Assembly (NCBI GenBank): GCA_023101725.1
Contig: JALJCO010001162.1
Span: 124,001-188,000, forward strand
Direction: 5' to 3'
Length of the DNA stretch: 64,000 nucleotides
Source: Atherinomorus stipes
Taxonomy: Eukaryota; Chordata; Actinopteri; Atheriniformes; Atherinidae
How positions within the stretch are numbered: the first letter of the stretch is position 1; the number at the start of each line of letters is the position of its first letter. The notes beneath the pieces are model-generated. The model was not told the DNA's origin, searched no databases, and was given only the letters and a program-made list of their open reading frames with translations. The position numbers and the translations under genes are program-made. This document shows, one piece after another, positions 10,801 through 20,100 of this stretch.

Positions 10801-13800
10801 ATAGTATCAGATTGGGTATCGGCCGATACGCTCAGCCCAGGTTTCGGATCGGATCGGGAAGAGATGCACAGATCTCTACTAGAGATTAGGCATGTGCTGG
10901 TATGAAATTCTGATGGTATGATAATCTTGAGCCAAAATATCACGATTTCACAGTATACCATGGTATCATGACTATGCTCTTAATTATTGTTTTTAAGTGT
11001 CTGGAACACAAAACAACTTATTTTGGTTGTACAATGCCCTTTATTGGAACATCTGTACTTCCTCCTTTGATGCTTAATGGTGTTAGCATTGGCAAGCGAC
11101 ATGAATTTACCGCCACCAACTGGGAGTGTGTGTCAGGACAGGCGGCGTACACCTGACTTGCACTCTCTCCCTGTGTTTTATAGCACAGAATGAAGTTCAT
11201 ACAGCGGTCAAGGTATGAAGGTATGACAGAAAATGTAATGGTTTTCATACCGCTACATTTTTACAACATGGTATACCTTGAAACCGGAAACCGGCACATT
11301 GCTACTAGAGATCTGTGCATCACTAGTAGAGATGTTTGTTAAGGCAGGTACACACCTGGAGAGATCGTAGATAATGAAAATGTTTAACATTTGTGACTAA
11401 AAATCCTGGTGTGTGGGGTGTTCCGAGGGGACCCGAACACGCATAGAGTTCACAGCTGTGCAAAATCAAAAATGCCGTTCTCATTGGGAAATCACGTGTA
11501 GGCTCCCGGAACAACAGCAAATCAAGATGCAAGAGCTGACTAACAGCTGACTGGCGGAAAAGGAAGTAAAAACAAACAAAGAGCACACAGCCACAGCTTA
11601 CAGCCCTGCTCTCAAAGCTATCTCATGTTTGTGGCCATTTTTTTTCACCTCCAACTTGCAGCCATACAGCCCACATCCCAAACGCCTCTATGACTTTTTC
11701 CATAATGCTTTTTTCAATGTATGCATGTTTTTTTCCCACAATGTAAGAGGCTGAAAAGTCTGCTACGTTTGTTTACGCTAAAGTTTTAAAGTCTCGTCAG
11801 TGAAGTCTCATCACAAAGTTTCGTTGATATCGCGAGATTTGGGATGTTGACAGTGAAGGAGCCAATGGGCTCTATGCACGACTCCACTACTTCCTGAACT
11901 TAAGGTAGCTCCTTTGTTTCCTGTCTGTCATTACTGGATGAACTGATTAATCCAGGTGTGTCTGACCTCAGTAACTGGCCAGACACACCTGGATTAATCA
12001 GTCGGTCCAGTAATGAGAGACAGGAAACAAAGAAGCTACCTTAAGTTCAGGAAGTAGTGGAGTCGTGCATAGAGCCCATTCTCTGCTGACGAATCAGTTA
12101 GTGTGGGGTGTTCTCCATAGTGTACACCCCACACTATATGATCAGACGAGAGAAATCTTGTGCGATTTGTGTTTTATAATCATCAAGTGTGTGGTCTCTA
12201 CAGGTCTGTGAATGTCTCAGGAATCCTGTAGTGTGTATCTGCCTTTACAGACTCCTCTAAGGAGCCAATAAACAGAGTCATAAACAAGTCATGCCATTAA
12301 GTAATTATACTCCGGCCCAAAAAAAAAGCCCCAAAATGAAATAAAAAAAAAAAGAAATGAGTTTCCTATTGGAAAAATACATGAGGGGAATTTTTTTTCA
12401 GGTGGAAAAAAAATTTTAAACCCAAAAGGGGAAAAAAATTTACTTTTATTTCCTAAACAAAAGGAGGAAAGAACATCAAGGGATGAAAAGAAGTTAGTCT
12501 GAAGGAGGAAAAATATAGAATGGGGGAAAAAAAAAAAAAGGGAAGGAAAAAAATAAAAAAAAAGATGAATAAAGGAAAAAGGAAAAAGAAAGGGGGAGGA
12601 AAATGGAAGTAGGGAAAGGGAGAGGGGAGAGGAGATGAGATAGGCATGAGATGTGGAGGGATGAGGGGGGGGGGTGGGTGGGGTGGGGGGGGTAAGTGGG
12701 AATAAAAGTAGATAGGGTAAGATAGAAAATCATCATAGGTTCGAGGTTTATGAACAATATAGTGAAAGGATAGGGGTAGAAATATAATTAAAACAGGCGA
12801 GACCATGAATCTGGGCTCCAAAATAAAAAAAAAGAAGAGAAGGGGAGAAAGAAAGCAAAAAGTCATTATTGATATCCAATCACTTCAAACTGGGTTCGGA
12901 GGATGTCCAAATCTGAACGTTATGCTTCTCAGTCTCTCTGCGCTTCAGGAATCTCACCGTATTTTCATAAAAACAGGACATGCAAGCATTCCAGCACTTT
13001 GCTGGAATGTGCTGAAGCACAAACAATCAAAACTTTGTCCATTTAAAGAGCTAAGGTCACCATCTACAGACAGACATGCTGCACATCTGGACAACAGATT
13101 AAAAGCTATTGCAAATTATCTAATTTTTACCAACTCACATCCTCTTCCTCCCTGTGACCTGAAAATGAATCTCAACGCAACAAAACAAAGGACGCATTCA
13201 TTCCTAAAATGCATTTGGAGGATTGAGGAGGCTCGTCTATGACGAAGACTATTATAGATATCTCATTACATGATGCAGTAAACTGAATTAAAATGTCAGT
13301 ATACTCATCTAACAAAGACCATGCAACAAAGCAGTTTCACACAACAAAAACTATGAAAAGAGACGGTGTCATTTTATTAAAAGCCTGTTTGCTTTTTTCT
13401 GCTTTTTCTCATTCCACGGACACAAGGAGAGGAGTTGGGGGAAGGTAACAGAATTGAGGACAAGTCTATGCAATCCCAACAACTCCACAAATACGCTGTG
13501 ATAACCAGAGAGCCTTGCACACACACTGATGCTGCAGACCAGACAGGAGTCTCACACACTCGCTGATGCCAGTAAACCTCAGAGAAAGCCCTCTGTACTG
13601 GCTCTAAAGATATAGAGACTGGTTTAAAATGGGATTCCAGCAGGATTCAGTTCGGCACCAATTAGAGAAAATTTAAGACGATGCTGAATGATGGCTTTTT
13701 AATGTTCTCTGCAATTTCCTTTTAAGATCAATTTCACATTTATGTTTATAGCTCAGCTGGATTTAAATGCATGGTTTCGTCATTCTTCACCTGTTGTCAT

Positions 13801-16800
13801 GGTGAATTTAAGTATCAGGACTCCACTATGATGCCTTTTGTTTTCTTTGATACCAACACAGACTTAATTCTGAGTTTACATACTCAGGGGCTGGTTAGCC
13901 ACCTTGGTTTAGTGATTTTGACCCTAAAACCCAGTTTCTCCATCTCAGGGTTCATAAACTCAAAGGTTTGCTTTCTGATCCCTGAAGAGACTACACTTAA
14001 ATTGCACCATTTTCATCTCTCCATGTCCCCTTTACTTTCGACTGTAGACAAATGCTTCATTCAAAGATGAAAAATTCAACCAAAACTGCAGAAAAACTGA
14101 AGAAATGTGATCGTTTTCAGTTTGTTCACAGAGTCGGTAAGGTAAACTTGATCGAGTCAGTCATTTATATTCCATCACAGGATGTAAATTCCTCCTATGA
14201 ACCACACACAACTCACATGTCCTCCACGGTGATGTCTTTGAGGATCTGGCAGTAGTCGACATTCCACACGGCCTGGTCATCCCAGACTTTGGAGGCCAGC
14301 AAGATGGCTCCCAGGACGATGCGCTTCCAGTTGGCCGGGCAGATATCCAGCTCAGCATAGGTCAGCAGGCGCTCCAAATACACCTTGAAGAAGAAGAAAG
14401 TCCAGGTTTTAACAGTGAATTTACTGGTTTAAGGCAGAAGATTTCTCAACAATGAGCCAGTAAGTTCCCCTATCACTGGAAGGGATACATCAGAAAATCA
14501 CATCTTTGACTTTTATGGTTTTATTCCTGCAATCCAGACAGAAGCTGGAGAAGTATCTCATTTTGTCATTGTTTTAACTGCACCCAAACAGAAATGACAA
14601 CCTAATTTAGCAAAATGACAGTACACATGAATGAACGCTGATTTGTAAGTGTCAGATTTTAGTTGTTTAAAATGTTCCATCTGTTATCCATCAGCAGGTT
14701 GATGTTATTTACTACAATAATCTTTAAAAATAACACAAATACACACATTTACATTATGTAAATATATCCCTGGAGAACCTTATGAATGCACCCATGTAAT
14801 ATTTTATACATCATGCAGCAGACTTTTAATTTTCTAAAATGTCCAAAGCTTAGTAAATTGTAATTAGTGTACCACAGTAATGATGAGACTGGGGCTTCTC
14901 ATCTATAATTTTTAGAGCTTCCTGTAATGCAATACTATTAAACTGAACTGAAACTGAATTGAAAAATCTAGAAGCTTTTATGCTAATAATTTTAAAAGGT
15001 TTTAAGTACGGTATTTGGAGCCACGAAACTGTCTTGGCATTTTAAAATCCTGGCATCAGTTGTAGGCAAGACAACTGCAATACTGTATGCAAGCATTAAT
15101 GTTTAATGTAACCACAAATCCATCTTGTTTAGGCCTAAAATGCTTCATTACAAAAACACATTAATTCACCTATACTGCATTACCATCTTATGCACATTCA
15201 CCTTGTCATAGCCATTTGTTTAGTCTGGGGCAAGTCCGACTGTAGGACTTTACTGCCCTCTGGTGACCAAATAATTTGGTGTGTGTTGTATGAGGCAGCT
15301 GAACTTGTTTATTTCAAGAACTGCTGACATTAAAAAGGACACCGCTGTAAATATCTGCATAAGCAGGGAAATATAACTATGCATAAAAAAATGTGGACCA
15401 ACTTAATGATCTGAAATTCACAATAAACAAGGCTGAAAGTCAACTGTATTTCCAGAAAAACCTCCACTTACAAGCGTAACGATGGCACATTCGGCGGTGA
15501 GCTGTGCAGCACTGAAGAGCGTTCTGACGAAGCGGTAGATCAGCTTGTGTTCTGGGTCTATGTACGAGTAGTCGTCCGGTACTGGCTCTCTCTGTAGGGG
15601 ATGAACACATGCAAACAGCTCTTAGAAGGATAAAAGGGTGATTTTGGTCACCTTTGAGAAATGGTGTGTCCTAAAAAAAAAGCTCTTAGCTGCTGTGATT
15701 CATCTCCATTTGGGCGGTGACTGAGTTTTGAGCAATTTAAAACCACAAAACAAACAAGCTGATTATGAATAATGCAGGAGTGATATTGCTTTGTGTAAGA
15801 GCGAGATTAGTGAAAAACAAGTACTACTTGCTTATTAAGTCCATCAATAATGGATAATTGAAGGAAGGATTTTTTTCCCAGCAATTTGTTGCCTTCTTAT
15901 AGATGTAGATGAGATTAAAGTGTTCAATCCTCAGTGATATTTAAGAAATCCATGGTTTTGTCTCTGTGTGACATTCGCTTTGTGTAAGAAGTGTTATACA
16001 AATAAAGTCTTACTGAAAGACAAGAGAGCATATTTTCCTTTTTTTTTTAAAAAAAAAAAAAAAAAAATTTTTCTTCCTACTTTGCATTTCAGAGTCACAG
16101 TGAATCTTCTGCCCCCATCTTACCCCATCCTCTGCATCCACTTCTCATAAATCAACCAACTTCATGCCCTCTTCCACTACATCCATAAATCTCATCTTTG
16201 GTCTTCCTCTCGGCCTCCAGCCTGATTGTTCCATCCTTATACCAACATACTCACCATCCCTCCTTCGTACATCTTAGTTTGACCTCTCTGACTTTTGTCC
16301 TCCAAATATCTAGTGTGATGTCCCTCTGATGAACTTATTCCTGATCCAATCCCATAATTTTCAAACCCAATGAGGAGCACAAAATTTCAAGTAAGGATGG
16401 ACCGATTATTATCGGCTGTTTTTTTAGGCCAATACCCCCACTCAGCATAATTTGCATACTTTATAAATACACACACAGTCGTCCTCAAAATTGTTCATAC
16501 CCTCAAATTAAAGAAGGAAAAAAAAATCAGCCGTCAGTGAAATAAGTTGAAATTGACCGAAGTTATAACATAAAAATTCTATGAATATCCTGAGATTGAT
16601 TTTGAATTGTGGTTTGAAATAAAAAACAACACACAAAAAATAAAACAAGTAAACAAGCACAATGGGGCGCCAAAGCTAAAATTTTGTTGAGCAACACTTT
16701 GAGGCAATCACTGCAATAGGTGTTTTTGTAATGCTAGAATATTTTTACATTGGGGGGGTTGTTTATTTATGGAAGAAGATTTTTATTTAAGGATATAAGT

Positions 16801-17122
16801 AGAGAGAAGAGAAAAAAATATAAGTAATAAAAAAAATCATCTTATTATCATTCCTTATTTTTCCTTCTCTCCTTCTCTCATCTCCACTTTTTCATTATAT
16901 TATATAACTTATCTTTTTTTTTTTTTTTTATTATATTATTTTTCCTTTTTTCACTTTCCTTCCTTCTTTTTCTAACTTCTTTTTTCATTTTTTTTTTACT
17001 ATACGAAGCTGGGACCCCGAAGGTATGTCAAAAAATATAAACACAATTGCTGTTTTGAACCGCACCATGGCTGATTCAGCAAGGAAACACAAGAGGGAGA
17101 GGACAAGAAGAGGACAAGAAAG

Positions 17123-17162
<40 letters not shown>

Positions 17163-20100
17163 AAGAGATGAGACTGTCTTTTACTGGCTGGAGAGAGCTC
17201 ACAGAGGTAGGAGGCACGATGGGTGTCTAATTAGCCTTTGATAGGGGACACGTTACTGAGAAAAATGCTTAAATTCTCTAGTGCGTCTTAAATATCAGAC
17301 ATAAAACATCCCTTTATATTTTCCCCTTGACTGGTTACAGAGAAATTCAGTTAAAGCTTGAACTCAGAGGAATAACCTAATTTTCTATTAAATTTATAAT
17401 CTTTTTGTTGTTTTAAGTGACATCCCCTTAATATTCTCAAAACTATTTGCTCATGTTTTTAAACTAGCACGCTTGAGATCTTGTTTTCATAAGAGGAAAA
17501 TATTATGAAGAGCATCCAACTATTATTCAATTTTTCCTTGCTTTGCTTTATCCATCTATATAATCCTATCCAATCCAATTTGTAGTAGAGTAGGTGAGCT
17601 TGTCATTTGTTTATACAGATTTTTCTGCTTTGTCATGTCATGCAGTGTTTTATGCCTTCATTTTCTTTTGTTTACAACAACAAACGGCATCTATGGGGTT
17701 TATGCTCATTTGTAATTCAGGATGTAAATCTGACAGCAGTTTTGGATTTGGAGGAACCGTCACTGCACAACACAAACTTTTTAAATCACATCACTACATT
17801 ATGCACAAACTTTCAATCGGACTGAAAAAGACTTGAGCAAAAATAGAAAGTGTTTGCCATGTCCCGGATCATGTCTAAGCCGCTTTACTAGAGTCCTTTA
17901 ATGAGCTTGTAAAGTAGGTGATAATAGTTCAAAATGAAAATGAACATAAATACGAATAAAATGCACAAACAGCTATTGTTTACTAAATTATTGAACATTT
18001 GTACATATGTTAAGGAGAGTTCTACTTTAGTTTTACAGACACTGATGGGACATCATCATCTTCAAAATACTCACTGATAAAGGGTGCAACTTCTCATCAA
18101 AGATGTCCAGTGACCTGTCCGAGTCCCTGAATAACAAACAACACATCTGTAATTTCTCCACAATGTAGAATAGTTTTAAAATTTCCAGGTAAAATAAACA
18201 TAAAGGGAAGTAAATCAAAGATTAAGACCCACCTGTTTTTAATGTGGTAGTATATTGCTAAAGTGACACTGGGGAGAGAATATTGAAAATTTAATCCTCA
18301 TACCATAAACAAACTGACATAATCTCAATTAAAATGTAAATGTCCAGCATCGGTAAACAATCTCAACAAATAACCCGCCCAGATTAAATGTGACATATAT
18401 TTTAGTCACATATCCCTAAAGTATTAACCAAGACTAGGAGGTAAGGGAGTCGTTTCATGAGATATTAGTTACTTTTTGGACAACACATTGGTGTGTGTTT
18501 GTAAGTGAATCTCACCATTTAATTGTGCTTTTGAGGTTTGGCTGGCTGACGGTACTGTCGTCTATGAAGATGGTGGAACAGGAGCTGTATTTCTTCGATA
18601 GCGGCCCGGGAGATACCTTAAAATGGTGTAATCACACAGTTAACACCGACTGTTCTTGGGACATGAATGAATGTTTCTACAGACTGATCACGTCAGTATT
18701 TTCTTCTGAAACGCTCTGTGTGCTCTGATCAACAGCCGTTTCCCAGATTCATCCCAGTCATTTGTCACATTTTATGATTCATTTGGCAAAAAGGCAAAAC
18801 AAGTGATTTACCAGCTTTCATAAGCTGAAAGCAATCTGGTTTACCACATTTGTTATCTTAGCAGGACATCTCAGTATCTTATGTCTGAATGTAGCACTTC
18901 AGTGTCTCAAGGATTTTCTTGCATCAACAGCTTTAACTACAGGGAAGACTCAATATTTGGGTGGCCATATGTATTATTTAGTGCAATATGCAACAAACAA
19001 ACAAAAAGTAACAATCAACCATATTTTATTTAATGATATGACATTGTGCCTTTAATAATCAGATTTGGTCAAACATGAATGTAAACTGTATCAGGCCTTT
19101 AGGGACAGAACAGTCTGCTGTATAGACATATAAAACTATTTAAGTGTCAGTGGTGACTTACATGGCTGATATGGTTAATGTGGTTGCTTTTCCTTTTGTC
19201 TCGCACTGCAGAGGAAGAAAAGGGTTAAACAAGAGCAAACCAAAAGGCAACATCAATAACGGGGTTTCTGCTGCGCTCACCAGATCAGGTTTAAGACCGT
19301 TATAAATCCAAGACTTTTTAATGCCAAATAAAATACAATTTATACTCCTGTTGACAGTCATACTGCTGCAAAGAAGCATGGAAAAAAGAAATAAACAGCA
19401 AATTAAGCACTATGGTTGTTAATGATGTTATACTTTTCAAGATATAGAAAAAATTCTCATTTTTATATTATCTATTTTATGACATGCTTTTCATGTTAAT
19501 CTATAAAAGACAGAAACTATGACCATTTTTTTTTTTTTTTTTTTTTTAACCATTTTTTTGTCAATGGCTGCATTAACATGGAGCCAAAATACCAATTGCT
19601 TTCGGTTAAAAGCTCCTTCGGAATGAAACTGATCCATGTAAACACCTCTTTCCGAATGAAAAGTGCTGAACCGAATAAATTTTCATTCAGTTTCACGGGG
19701 GTAAAATATTCCTTTCCCCAAACCGAAGGGGGTATCATGTAAACGCTGAATCGGAAAGTTGTGAGGTTACGCTCTTACAGTGCACGCTTCGACAAGACGC
19801 CAACATGCAATGAGTGACGTTTCTTCGTTTTGACAGATGGCTGTGAACAATGTATTTCCCTGGACAGCAACAGAAAGTTTGGTTTTTACTCAAACGCTGT
19901 CTCTACGCCTTTTTCTCTTGGTTGTCTGCAGCAGGAGTGCATGACTATCAGCTGCTGCTGGATTTAAGTCCTGCAGAAACCACAACAACTGCGACGATCA
20001 GTTTTATACCTCCATCTTTATTAAATAACGTGATGCGACATCATTCTGCGCATGTCACAGGATTATTCTGAATAAATATTGGCGCATGTACACACCAGAT

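Larger units (their letters stand above)
15592..18074 (-). other. ccnyl1 intron 6
   Basis: 2,483 bp. Holds an A/T homopolymer block at 16042-16067, a Tc1-like end, a G-free tract and a GA microsatellite, listed separately. The remainder, 17160-18074, has no recognised feature. Confidence 0.6.

Noticed and set aside
12453..12866. 137-aa minus-strand ORF
   Set aside because: Same compositional cause; Phe/Pro/Leu-rich without motif.
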